This document shows, piece after piece, positions 1 to 7,910 of a stretch of 64,000 bases of DNA. Positions within the stretch are counted from its first letter, which is position 1. Every line of letters starts with the position of its first letter. A program made the position numbers and the translations under genes. Under the pieces are notes generated by a model. That model made no database searches and had not been told where the DNA came from. It saw only the letters and a list, made by a program, of their open reading frames with translations. The DNA comes from Hymenobacter metallicola (GTDB taxonomy: Bacteria > Bacteroidota > Bacteroidia > Cytophagales > Hymenobacteraceae), in contig NZ_SRMB01000001.1 of the NCBI RefSeq assembly GCF_004745645.1, positions 868,001 through 932,000 on the forward strand. Reading direction: 5' to 3'.

Positions 1-346
1 CGAAGGTCTGGCGGCAGAGCCGGGACAGAAAGTTTTCGGGCCGGAAAGCGGCAAACAGCGGGTGCTGGTAGCGGATGCAGTCGGGCGGGGAGCCCAGAAT
101 TTCCAGGGCTGTCGGGTTGTTTTTGAGCAGCAGCTCCACAAAGCGGCGCAGCTCATAAAACACCTCATCGTTGGACGCATTCGCCACTTGGGGCACGTAG
201 TCGAGGCCGTAGAAGTCGCGCTCCGGCAAAATGAACACGCCCTTCAGGTCGGTGTCGGAGTGGGGCAAGTCGGTGCCGTAGGCCCGGCTGCCACTCACGG
301 CTTCGAAGATAATGAGCTGATGCTCGCGCAAGTAGGTAATATCCAT
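1..346 (-). CDS. RlaP-type nucleotidyltransferase, 5' part (runs off the left edge)
   Basis: Only the first 115 residues are inside the window. They carry the polymerase-beta-type nucleotidyltransferase signature GSRAYG followed by SDTDLKGVF, where the spaced aspartates would bind metal and NTP. This matches the YcgL/RlaP family, which is associated with RNA-repair enzymes; its in vivo reaction is not firmly established. The start is the ATG at 344-346. It lies 55 nt downstream of a second family member read in the same direction, so the two are probably co-transcribed. The family call is fairly safe; the exact substrate is unknown. Confidence 0.8.
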   Translation of the reverse strand, partial: MDITYLREHQLIIFEAVSGSRAYGTDLPHSDTDLKGVFILPERDFYGLDYVPQVANASNDEVFYELRRFVELLLKNNPTALEILGSPPDCIRYQHPLFAAFRPENFLSRLCRQTF

Positions 347-401
347 CACGGGCAAAAGGGGCACGGCAAGGAAGTGGGAGCTGGAAAATCGGGCTGCTTG
401 T

Positions 402-1172
402 TCACCCGGGGAATGCGGCTTGGAGCCACTGTCGAAACAGGCCGTTTAGCTCGGCCGTCGGCTCGGGGCCGCGCGGCACGGGCAGGGAGGCGCGGCTGGC
501 GCTGGCGGCGGTATATTCCTGCTGCACAAACTCCCGCAGTACCGCCGAGACGCTCCCCGTGGTTTTCTCATCGGCCCGGGCCTTGCGTTGCAGCAGCTCC
601 TCCACCTCGGCCCGGAGTTCGGGGGGCAGCACTTCCCGCAGCTCCCCAAACTCCATGGGCGGCACCGTGGGGCGCGTGCGAATCCAGCGGGCGGCCAGGG
701 CGGAGCGCAGGGCGTAGAAGAGGCGCTTGAGGCGAATTGAGTCCGCGGTAAGGTCTGATTCGAGGCCGCGGCGCACCAGCCCGAGGTAGTGGTGCAGGGC
801 GGCGCGGTGGTTGAAGGTGCGGGGCAGCAGCGGGGTGAGGCGGGCCCGGAAGTCCAGCGCTTCGTGGTACACAATCGGGGACTGCAGCCACTCGAACAGG
901 GTAGCATTGGAGCCGCGCAGCAGCTTGAGCGTCTTGCGCAGCTCCCAGCCGCCCAGGTCCAGGAGCTCGTCTACCGCAAAGTTCAGCGTGTCCGCTTCCT
1001 CGTCGAGGCCCAGGTACCAGGCCGCGGGGTGGCAGTAGATAAAGCGCACGTCGTAGTCGGAAGTAGGCGAGGGGAAGCCCCAGGCGCGGCTGCCCGCCTC
1101 ACAGGCATAGAGGATGCGGATGCCGTGCCGGGCTTCGAGCTGGGCAAAAGAGTTCTGAATACGGGAGTGCAT
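402..1172 (-). CDS. RlaP-type nucleotidyltransferase (second copy)
   Basis: This 256-residue protein has the same active-site pattern as its downstream neighbour (GSRAWGF then SDYDVRFIY near residue 30). A helical C-terminal half is rich in Arg and Leu. It belongs to the YcgL/RlaP nucleotidyltransferase family, whose members often occur with Pnkp, RtcB or RNA ligases; a role in adding nucleotides to damaged RNA ends is inferred, not proven. I chose the ATG at 1172 over the TTG at 1184. The 55-nt gap to the next gene suggests an operon of two diverged paralogues. Pnkp and Hen1 follow within 17 kb on the same strand, which supports an RNA-repair context. Confidence 0.82.
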   Translation of the reverse strand: MHSRIQNSFAQLEARHGIRILYACEAGSRAWGFPSPTSDYDVRFIYCHPAAWYLGLDEEADTLNFAVDELLDLGGWELRKTLKLLRGSNATLFEWLQSPIVYHEALDFRARLTPLLPRTFNHRAALHHYLGLVRRGLESDLTADSIRLKRLFYALRSALAARWIRTRPTVPPMEFGELREVLPPELRAEVEELLQRKARADEKTTGSVSAVLREFVQQEYTAASASRASLPVPRGPEPTAELNGLFRQWLQAAFPG

Positions 1173-1241
1173 GAGCAGAGGCAATTCGACGAGCGGCCAA
1201 CCAGAAGTTAAAAGTAACGCAAACCCGCCGAACCCCCGGAC

Positions 1242-1270
1242 TTGCTGAAGAGCCCGGTCCGCTATATTTG
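1242..1270 (+). promoter_or_regulatory. Bacteroidota-type housekeeping promoter
   Basis: A TTG at 1242-1244 (-33 element) is followed after 18 nt by TATATTTG at 1263-1270, an exact match to the Bacteroidota -7 consensus TAnnTTTG. Transcription should start near 1277. The -33 element coincides with a TTG that could be misread as the start codon of the downstream lipoprotein, so this site moves that gene's start downstream. Confidence 0.7.
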
Positions 1271-1313
1271 GCCGACTGCTTCGGTTCTATTGCCTGGTTC
1301 AACGACTCGTTAC

Positions 1314-2135
1314 GTGCTCTATTCGTCTTACCGCGCCGCCGGGTATTGGCTACTCGGCTTGCTGGCGGCCTGCTCCCCCGATCCTGCTGATACTTCCCTC
1401 CAGCGGCAGGATGCCCCGCCGGCCGCGGCGCCTGTAGCGTCTCCGGCTGCTCCTGCCAGCGCAACCTCCGATTCCTTGGCGGCCTACGTCTGGGAGTCGG
1501 ATGTGTGCCGCTACACCGGGCGCTACCGGCCGGGCAGCTTTAGCCAGGCCCAGCTTGCGGGCACCTGGCACGTGTTGTATAACGACGTCTGGCTGAACTA
1601 CTATAATCCGCTGCCCCACCAGCCCGCCACCCTGGCCAAGATGAGCCTGGACTCCCTGGATGACCACTACCACCGGGCCCATCGGTACCTGGAGAATCTG
1701 GCCGTGGTGCCCCGGCCCGTGTGGCAGCAGCTCAAGCAGGCGCGGCTGCGGGAACTGGAGCAAGAGTATCAAATTACTCGCCTGGCCATGCAGGCCTTTA
1801 CCCAGCCCGAGGTGCTGCTCACCGGCTCGCCCGACTGCCTGCCGCTGGTGCAGGGGCTGGCCACGCACAACGACAGCCTCACCCGGCGCGACTGGCACCG
1901 CTTCATCGAAAACCACAAAACCCAGAACGCCAGTCCCGAGCAATACATGGCCCGCTACCTCGACCGGGCCGCCGATGCCAACTGGCTGACCTACGCCAAG
2001 ATTGACTTACTTACCTACGGCTGGTTCAACTGCGCGAACCAGAAAACAGCCCGTCCCGAGCCGACCGAAACGCTCTACCGGCAGTTCGACCAGCTGTTTG
2101 TGCAAGTAGAGTCGGCGTGTGACGACGTGGACTAA
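1314..2135 (+). CDS. Predicted lipoprotein of unknown function
   Basis: The protein has about 273 residues. A short hydrophobic N-terminus ends in the lipobox LLAAC, followed by an Ala/Pro-rich linker and a polar, probably helical domain with many Trp, Tyr, His and Gln. I do not recognise the family. I prefer the GTG at 1314 because the upstream TTG at 1242 lies inside the predicted -33 promoter element; with the GTG the signal peptide is about 20 residues, a normal length. It is divergent from the nucleotidyltransferase pair and is followed by an M28 peptidase on the same strand after about 100 nt. The start is the least certain part. Confidence 0.6.
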   Translation: MLYSSYRAAGYWLLGLLAACSPDPADTSLQRQDAPPAAAPVASPAAPASATSDSLAAYVWESDVCRYTGRYRPGSFSQAQLAGTWHVLYNDVWLNYYNPLPHQPATLAKMSLDSLDDHYHRAHRYLENLAVVPRPVWQQLKQARLRELEQEYQITRLAMQAFTQPEVLLTGSPDCLPLVQGLATHNDSLTRRDWHRFIENHKTQNASPEQYMARYLDRAADANWLTYAKIDLLTYGWFNCANQKTARPEPTETLYRQFDQLFVQVESACDDVD

Positions 2136-2239
2136 CGGGCCCGCCCCGGCTTACTTTATCTTACATTTCCGGTCCGCCGCGCCGGCCCGCTTGGGCTATC
2201 TGGCTGCTAGCGGGAAATGCTCACCCGTATCTTCGCTTT

Positions 2240-3973
2240 ATGCCTTACGTTCAGCTCTCAGCCGCCTTGCTGCGGCCCTTCACGCCGGCCCTGCTGCTGG
2301 GCCTGCTCCTGGCCGGCTGCCACACCCGCCCCGCCACCTCCACGACGGCTCCGGCGCCACCCGCCCCGGCCGAAACCGTGCGCCCGGCCGCCGCGGCCGA
2401 AAAGCACGAGGGCATCACGGCCACCGGCATTGGGCGCTACCTCGAAGCCGTTTCCGCCGACCATATGCTGGGCCGCAAGCCGTTTACGGTGGGCGAGGAG
2501 CGAATTACCAACTACCTGGCCGACCAGTTTCGCCACATCGGCCTGCAGCCGGGGCCGGGCGGCTCCTACTTTCAGGCCGTGCCCCTGGTCGAAATTACCG
2601 GTACCCCTTCCGCGGCATTGCAAATCAAGGGGAAGGGCCAGAGCCTGAGCTTCCAGTACAAAACCGACTTTGTGGCTTTCACCCAGCGCGAACAGCCCCA
2701 GGTGACGGTAGCCAACTCCCCGCTGGTGTTTGCCGGCTACGGGGTGGTGGCCCCCGAGTACGGCTGGAACGACTACGCGGGCCTCGACGTGAAAGGCAAA
2801 ACGGTAGTGGTGCTCGTCAACGACCCCGGCAACGCGGGCACCGACACGACCTTGTTCAAGGGCAAGGCCATGACCTACTACGGCCGCTGGACCTACAAGT
2901 ACGAGGAAGCCGCCCGCCACGGGGCCGCCGCCGTGCTGATTGTGCACGATACCCAGCCGGCCGCCTACCCCTGGAGCGTGGTGCTCAGCGGGGCAGTTAG
3001 TCCCAAGCTGCGCGCCCAAACCGCCAACAAAGGAGCCGATAAGTGCGCCCTAGAAGGCTGGCTGACCCTGGACGCGGCCAAGAAGCTCTTCGCCGCCGCC
3101 GGCCAGAATTACGACCAACTCTATGCCGCCGCCAACCAGAAAGGCTTCAAGCCCCGGGCCCTGGGCGGGCTTACGCTCACGGCGGGCATCCAAAACAAGC
3201 TGCGCCGCCAAACCAGTAAGAATGTGCTGGCCGTGCTGCCCGGTACTACCCGCGCCGACGAATACATCATCTACTCGGCCCACTGGGACCATTTTGGGGT
3301 GGGCAAGGCCATTGCCGGCGACTCCATCTACAACGGGGCCGTGGACGACGGCACCGGCCTGGCGGCCCTGCTCAGCATTGCCGAGGCCTTCGAGCAGGCC
3401 CCGCAGCGGCCCCAGCGCAGCATCGTGTTTTTGGCCGTGACGGGTGAGGAGCAGGGGCTGCTGGGCTCGGCCTACTACGCCCAGCACCCGCCGTTTCCGC
3501 TGAACAAAACCGTGGCCGACCTGAACATGGACATGCTCTGGCCCTACGGCCCGATGAAGGACCTCACGGTTATCGGCTACGGGCAGTCGGAGCTGGAAGA
3601 CTATGCCCGGGCCGCGGCCCGGGAGCAGGACCGCTACGTGCTGCCCGACCAAACTCCCGAAACTGGCATGTTCTACCGCTCCGACCACTTCAACTTCGCC
3701 CACGTGGGGGTACCTTCCCTCTACGCCAGCGGGGGCTTCGAGAGCCGCACCGGCGGCAAAGAAGCCATTGCCCGCCAGCGCCAGAACTATACCACCAACA
3801 TGTACCACAAGCCCGCCGACCAGCTGGACCCCAGCTGGGACCTGTCGGGCATCGCCCAGGACGCCGAGCTCTACTTCCGCGTGGGCCAGCGCCTGGCCGG
3901 GGAGTCTACTTTCCCGCAGTGGAAGGCTGGTTCGGAGTTCAAGGGGGCGCGGGATAAGAGTATGGGCAAATAA
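2240..3973 (+). CDS. M28-family zinc aminopeptidase, lipoprotein
   Basis: The 577-residue protein has a signal peptide with lipobox LLAGC, a Thr/Pro/Ala-rich linker, a PA-like insert (about residues 150-260) and a C-terminal M28 catalytic domain. The zinc ligands are visible in order: SAHWDHFG, then NGAVDDGTG, then TGEEQGLLGS with the catalytic Glu pair, then NMDM, and a late RSDHFNF. This is the arrangement of M28 peptidases such as aminopeptidase S and PSMA-like enzymes, which remove N-terminal residues from peptides. It is probably anchored in the outer membrane and used in peptide scavenging. No defects are seen. Confidence 0.9.
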   Translation: MPYVQLSAALLRPFTPALLLGLLLAGCHTRPATSTTAPAPPAPAETVRPAAAAEKHEGITATGIGRYLEAVSADHMLGRKPFTVGEERITNYLADQFRHIGLQPGPGGSYFQAVPLVEITGTPSAALQIKGKGQSLSFQYKTDFVAFTQREQPQVTVANSPLVFAGYGVVAPEYGWNDYAGLDVKGKTVVVLVNDPGNAGTDTTLFKGKAMTYYGRWTYKYEEAARHGAAAVLIVHDTQPAAYPWSVVLSGAVSPKLRAQTANKGADKCALEGWLTLDAAKKLFAAAGQNYDQLYAAANQKGFKPRALGGLTLTAGIQNKLRRQTSKNVLAVLPGTTRADEYIIYSAHWDHFGVGKAIAGDSIYNGAVDDGTGLAALLSIAEAFEQAPQRPQRSIVFLAVTGEEQGLLGSAYYAQHPPFPLNKTVADLNMDMLWPYGPMKDLTVIGYGQSELEDYARAAAREQDRYVLPDQTPETGMFYRSDHFNFAHVGVPSLYASGGFESRTGGKEAIARQRQNYTTNMYHKPADQLDPSWDLSGIAQDAELYFRVGQRLAGESTFPQWKAGSEFKGARDKSMGK

Positions 3974-4019
3974 AGTCTAGCCCAGTACCTTTTGATTGCC
4001 TTATCATACTTGCCTAATC

Positions 4020-4571
4020 ATGACCGACGAAGAGCCCGAAGAAGACTACCTCGATGAAGAAGAGCTGGATGCGCTGGAGTTTAAGCTGCTAATTGAGTGG
4101 CTGGAAACAGTGCCGACTTCTGAGTGGCACGTGCTGGCTCACGAGTGGAGCTACGACAACTCGAAAGACATTCTGCGCTGGCTCATAGCCAACCCCCGCA
4201 CGGAAAAGGCCACCGCCCTGATGATCTACTGGATGGCCGGAGCCCGTTTCTACAAGCAGTACGGCTCGGCCAAAGAGGCCCGCGCCCGGGCCGCCTACGA
4301 GGGTGCCTGGTGGGAGTTTATCCACGATCTGGAGGCCAAATACCTGGCGGACTTCTATACCGCTGGCTCGGTCGGTTTCGACCCCCGCCGCGACGGTTTT
4401 CCTGGTCACAACGGCCACGACTGGACCCGGGCGTATCAGGAGTATCCGCTTCGGTCGCCGCTGCCGGCCGTAATGGAGCAGGCCGTGCCCGGCATGCAGC
4501 CCGTGAGCGAAGTGGTCTACATCGAAGGCATCCCGGAACACATTTGGGAGCAGTTGGAAAAGTACTTCTAA
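4020..4571 (+). CDS. DUF4274-like cytoplasmic protein
   Basis: This acidic 183-residue protein begins with a run of Glu and Asp. A central segment, W-H-V-L-A-H-E-W-S-Y-D-N followed by I-A-N-P-R-T and T-A-L-M-I-Y-W, resembles the DUF4274 pattern (a Trp/Asp-rich helical repeat, then a conserved NP...TAL motif). There is no signal peptide. I use the ATG at 4020; a longer reading from 3996 would add eight unlikely residues. It lies 46 nt after the M28 peptidase and is followed by a strong hairpin. The DUF4274 match is a visual judgement. Confidence 0.55.
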   Translation: MTDEEPEEDYLDEEELDALEFKLLIEWLETVPTSEWHVLAHEWSYDNSKDILRWLIANPRTEKATALMIYWMAGARFYKQYGSAKEARARAAYEGAWWEFIHDLEAKYLADFYTAGSVGFDPRRDGFPGHNGHDWTRAYQEYPLRSPLPAVMEQAVPGMQPVSEVVYIEGIPEHIWEQLEKYF

Positions 4572-4602
4572 CTCTATCAGGGGAAAGCAAACCGCCGAAA
4601 CA

Positions 4603-4650
4603 GCAGCTCGCCGCGTCCTGCTCCGGAAGAACGCGGCGAGCTGCCGTTTT
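4603..4650 (+). terminator. Rho-independent terminator after the DUF4274-like gene
   Basis: A 14-bp perfect stem pairs 4603-4616 with 4631-4644 (GCAGCTCGCCGCGT against its complement) around a 14-nt loop, followed by CCGTTTT. It lies 31 nt after the stop codon at 4571. Confidence 0.75.
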
Positions 4651-4998
4651 GGCGGCGCCTTATTCTACGCTTCGTGCGCAGCGTTATTTGTCGGTTCCGC
4701 CAAGCTTCCGCTAGTCGGCGCCTGCTATGCTGGCGGAGAGGGGGTGCTGACAACGTTCCCGGCAACGTTTGCATTGATTTATATGGGGATGTGAGGATTT
4801 GGAATGAGGGTAAAGGCGTACGTTAATGCCATATTTCACAGGTAGTTGGGTGGGAGGCGGATACTACGGCTCTGCTTTCCGGCCGGACGGCGCCACCCGT
4901 ACCGCTTCCCAGGCCAGCCCGTGTGAAATAGCCTATTGCGCCGCGCTGAGTACCTGCCACGACCGTGGCGGGCTTCTACCAACCACCAAAATTCCCCC
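4651..4998. other. Intergenic region before the pectate lyase
   Basis: No gene is supported here. The only structure seen is a short direct repeat of CAACGTT at 4751-4757 and 4763-4769, 12 nt apart, which could be an operator half-site pair. No exact TAnnTTTG element precedes the pectate lyase gene. Confidence 0.4.
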
Positions 4999-6114
4999 AT
5001 GAAAACGAACACCTTTCTGGCGTCCGCCCTGCTGTCCGTGTCCGGACTGCTCGTCGGCTGCGACACGAGCAGCCCCAACCCGGCTACGGATGCCGAGGAC
5101 CTGACTACGGCCTCGACGGCCAACGTGGAAGCTACCTGTACTGCCGAAGGCTGGGCTGCCCAGAACGGCGGCACCAAGGGCGGCAGCACCGCCACGCCCA
5201 CCATCGTGACGACCTACGACCAGCTTAAGGCCGCCATTACCAATGCCACGGTGAAAGTGGTGCAGGTCAACGGCACGATTACCATTCCCGCCGGCGGCCG
5301 GATTTCCTTCCAGGATCAGAACAGCAAAACCCTCTTCGGCTCGGCCGGGGCCCGGCTCGTTTCGGCCGACCAGACCAAGGATGGCTCGGGCATCCTCAAT
5401 ATCAAGCGCTGCTCCAACCTGGTGATTCGCAACCTCATCTTTGAAGGGCCCGGCGCCTACGACGTGGATGGCTGGGACAACGTCACCATCGACGCCTGCA
5501 CCCGCGTCTGGGTCGACCACTGCGAATTTCGCGACGGGGTGGACGGCAACCTCGACTTCAAGAATACCGCCGACTTCATCACCGTATCCTGGACCAAGTT
5601 TGCCTACCTGAAGGCGCCCCGGCCCGATGGCCCCGGCGGCTCCGATGACCACCGCTTCTCTAACCTGATTGGTTCCTCGGACACGTCTACCGGCGACCGG
5701 GGCAAGCTCAATATCACCTTTGCCCGCTGCTGGTGGGCCCAGGGCTGCGTGGCCCGCATGCCGCGCGTGCGGTTTGGCAAAGTGCACGTGGTCAACAACC
5801 TGTTCAGCAGCTCAGCCAGCACCTCCGGCGTCATGGCCGGCTTCGAGGCCAACCTGCTGATTCAAAACAATGTGTTTGAGAACATGAACCGCCCCATCGA
5901 CCTGATGGCCAACAACTCGACGGCGGTGCAGGTGCCGGCCGGTAATATCTTCACCAACACGACCGGCAACACCGGCGGCAACGGCAAAACGGCCTTCACT
6001 CCGCCCTACACCTTGTCGGTGCTGAGTGCCTCCAGCGTGAAGGCGGCCGTAACGGCCACCAATGGCGCCGGGGCCACCGTGGGGGGCAATACCTGCGTCA
6101 ACAGTGACATTTAA
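4999..6114 (+). CDS. Pectate lyase, polysaccharide lyase family 1, lipoprotein
   Basis: This 371-residue protein starts with a lipoprotein signal (lipobox LLVGC at about residue 20) followed by a right-handed beta-helix of the PL1 type. Diagnostic segments are the repeated strands NLVIRNLIF and VWVDHCEF, the calcium-site DGNLDFKN, and RMPRVRFGKVHVVNNLF, where the Arg is the expected catalytic base. PL1 enzymes cleave polygalacturonate by beta-elimination. It stands alone, without a SusCD pair, so it probably acts as a surface-exposed or secreted scavenging enzyme. The start is the ATG at 4999; the longer frame upstream lacks a signal peptide. Confidence 0.9.
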   Translation: MKTNTFLASALLSVSGLLVGCDTSSPNPATDAEDLTTASTANVEATCTAEGWAAQNGGTKGGSTATPTIVTTYDQLKAAITNATVKVVQVNGTITIPAGGRISFQDQNSKTLFGSAGARLVSADQTKDGSGILNIKRCSNLVIRNLIFEGPGAYDVDGWDNVTIDACTRVWVDHCEFRDGVDGNLDFKNTADFITVSWTKFAYLKAPRPDGPGGSDDHRFSNLIGSSDTSTGDRGKLNITFARCWWAQGCVARMPRVRFGKVHVVNNLFSSSASTSGVMAGFEANLLIQNNVFENMNRPIDLMANNSTAVQVPAGNIFTNTTGNTGGNGKTAFTPPYTLSVLSASSVKAAVTATNGAGATVGGNTCVNSDI

Positions 6115-6173
6115 GCTGGGACTGAGGTAACCGCACCCGTCCGCTGACGGTTCTCTTTAGTAGTGTTCAAGAC

Positions 6174-6213
6174 CTTCAGGCCGCTTGCGAAGTAGTTCGT
6201 GGGCGGCCTGAAG
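6174..6213 (+). terminator. Hairpin, probable terminator of the pectate lyase gene
   Basis: An 11-bp stem pairs 6174-6184 (CTTCAGGCCGC) with 6203-6213, and an inner CGAA/TTCG pair extends it. There is no T-tract, so termination efficiency is uncertain. Confidence 0.5.
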
Positions 6214-6342
6214 TGCTGTCGGGCCGGCGCTACCTCGCAAGCGGCAGGGTAGCGGCAAATAGAACAGCACTTTTGTGCAACTTACCCCGCCGGTTGCAGC
6301 CGGCCCGGTTTTGCTCACTGCTATTTTATCCGATCTATCCGA

Positions 6343-7800
6343 ATGAAGTTTCTGGTGTTTCTCTGCGTAAGCCTGCTCGTGCTGCCGCTGCCCCTACGGG
6401 CCGCCCGGCCCACCGACCACCTGGAAAAATGCTGGCAACAGCAGGGCGCCGGCCTCAAGGACGGGTACGCCGCCTTTTCCTACCGCGAGCTGGCCAATGA
6501 GCTGGAACATAGCCAGTATCCGTGGCAGACTACGGCCTATGAAAAGAAGGGCACGGCCTGGCTCAGCGCCCAGCGCTACCTGCGCCTGGACACCCTGACC
6601 CAGGGCCCGAAAACCTACTACTCCCGCACCCAGGTTGGAGGCGGCGAAGTGCTGGTGCAGGACTATGGGGAAAACCAGCTGGCCGCCGCCACGCCCGAGC
6701 GGCTGGCCGCGCAGCTTGTCGCATCGGCCCGCTACTCGCCGGTGCTGCTGCTGGGGTATCTGCGGGAGCAGAAGGTGGCGGCCCAGGCCCAGGCGCCGGC
6801 CGGCTTGGTCTCTTACCGTACCCAGCTGCCCAACGCCCTGGTGACCGTGCTGATCCGCAAGGCCGACCACGTGGTGGCGCACGTCACGGTGCTGAGCCAC
6901 GACGAACTGTTTGGCGACGTACTGACCACCTTTGCTTACCAGGACTATACCCGCGCCGGTCCGCTGCGCTATGCCCGCACTGTAGCGGTGGCCAAAATCA
7001 ACGGCCAGGTGCACGATACCGTAACAGTGCGCAGCCTGACGGTGGTAGCGGCGGCCCCGGCGCTGTTGGCGCGGCCGGCTGTGTACGAGGTGGCGGCCGC
7101 CAAGCCCGTGCTGCCCGTGAGCACCGTGGAGCACTTCCGGCCCAATCTGTATTTGCTCAACCTCCAGCACACCGACGATAGGGTACTCATCGTGGAGTTT
7201 CGCGACTTTCTGGTGGTGGCCGAAGCGCCGCTGAGCAGCGAGAACGGGGAGTATATTGTGCGGGAGGCCCGCAAAATTGCCCCGACTAAGCCCATCAAGT
7301 ACTTCGTGTTTGGCCACTACCACCCGCACTACCTCGGCGGCCTGCGGGCTTTTGTGGCCCGGGGCGCCACTATCCTGGGCGGACCGGGCACGGCGGCCTA
7401 CGCCCGCTACCTGACCCAGGCGCCCCACACCCTACAGCCCGACAGCCTGCAGCGCCGCCCCCGGCCGATGGTGTTTGAGGAAGTCACGACCAGCAAGACT
7501 ATTACCGACGGCCAGTTTACCATGCAGATTCACTGCATCGGTAAGCAGTCGGCCCACACCAACGATTACCTGATCTACTATTTTCCCAGCGAAAAGGTCC
7601 TGTTCGAGGACGACCTGGTCTGGATTAAGCAGCAGGGCGGCCCTCGCAAGCCCAGTGCCCGGCAGGCGGGTCTCTACCAGGCCGTGCAGGCCCTGCAGCT
7701 ACCCGTCGATACCGTGGTACAATCCTGGCCCGTGGCCGACTACGGGGTGAAAACCATAATTCCCTTCCGGGAGCTGGAACAGGCTATGCAGGTGAAGTAA
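6343..7800 (+). CDS. Secreted MBL-fold-like protein with a degenerate metal motif
   Basis: A 485-residue protein with a cleavable signal peptide (about 20 residues). The N-terminal 240 residues are unassigned. The C-terminal half resembles a metallo-beta-lactamase fold: NLYLLNLQHTDDRVLIVEF, then FGHYHPHYLGGL, then IHCIGKQSAHTNDYLIYYFP and a late VLFEDDLVW. The canonical HxHxDH zinc motif reads H-Y-H-P-H-Y here: the Asp is His and the last His is Tyr. It may bind a single metal or act as a non-catalytic or altered hydrolase. It is monocistronic between two hairpin-bearing gaps. Fold call moderate, activity unknown. Confidence 0.65.
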   Translation: MKFLVFLCVSLLVLPLPLRAARPTDHLEKCWQQQGAGLKDGYAAFSYRELANELEHSQYPWQTTAYEKKGTAWLSAQRYLRLDTLTQGPKTYYSRTQVGGGEVLVQDYGENQLAAATPERLAAQLVASARYSPVLLLGYLREQKVAAQAQAPAGLVSYRTQLPNALVTVLIRKADHVVAHVTVLSHDELFGDVLTTFAYQDYTRAGPLRYARTVAVAKINGQVHDTVTVRSLTVVAAAPALLARPAVYEVAAAKPVLPVSTVEHFRPNLYLLNLQHTDDRVLIVEFRDFLVVAEAPLSSENGEYIVREARKIAPTKPIKYFVFGHYHPHYLGGLRAFVARGATILGGPGTAAYARYLTQAPHTLQPDSLQRRPRPMVFEEVTTSKTITDGQFTMQIHCIGKQSAHTNDYLIYYFPSEKVLFEDDLVWIKQQGGPRKPSARQAGLYQAVQALQLPVDTVVQSWPVADYGVKTIIPFRELEQAMQVK

Positions 7801-7910
7801 GGCCGGAATTGAATGCGCATCGGGCGCCACTGTTCAACCTGCTGGCGCCATCGTCCCCGCTGGGGCGGGCCCGCCTCAAGCGTCACGTAGTGGTAGCTGT
7901 GGCAAGCTAG

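Noticed and set aside
62..730. Plus-strand frame covering both nucleotidyltransferases
   Set aside because: The opposite strand has intact family motifs; this frame is an antisense shadow.
7801..7910. Terminator between the MBL-like gene and pnkp
   Set aside because: Only a 6-bp pairing near 7890-7912 with no T-run was found, too weak to list.
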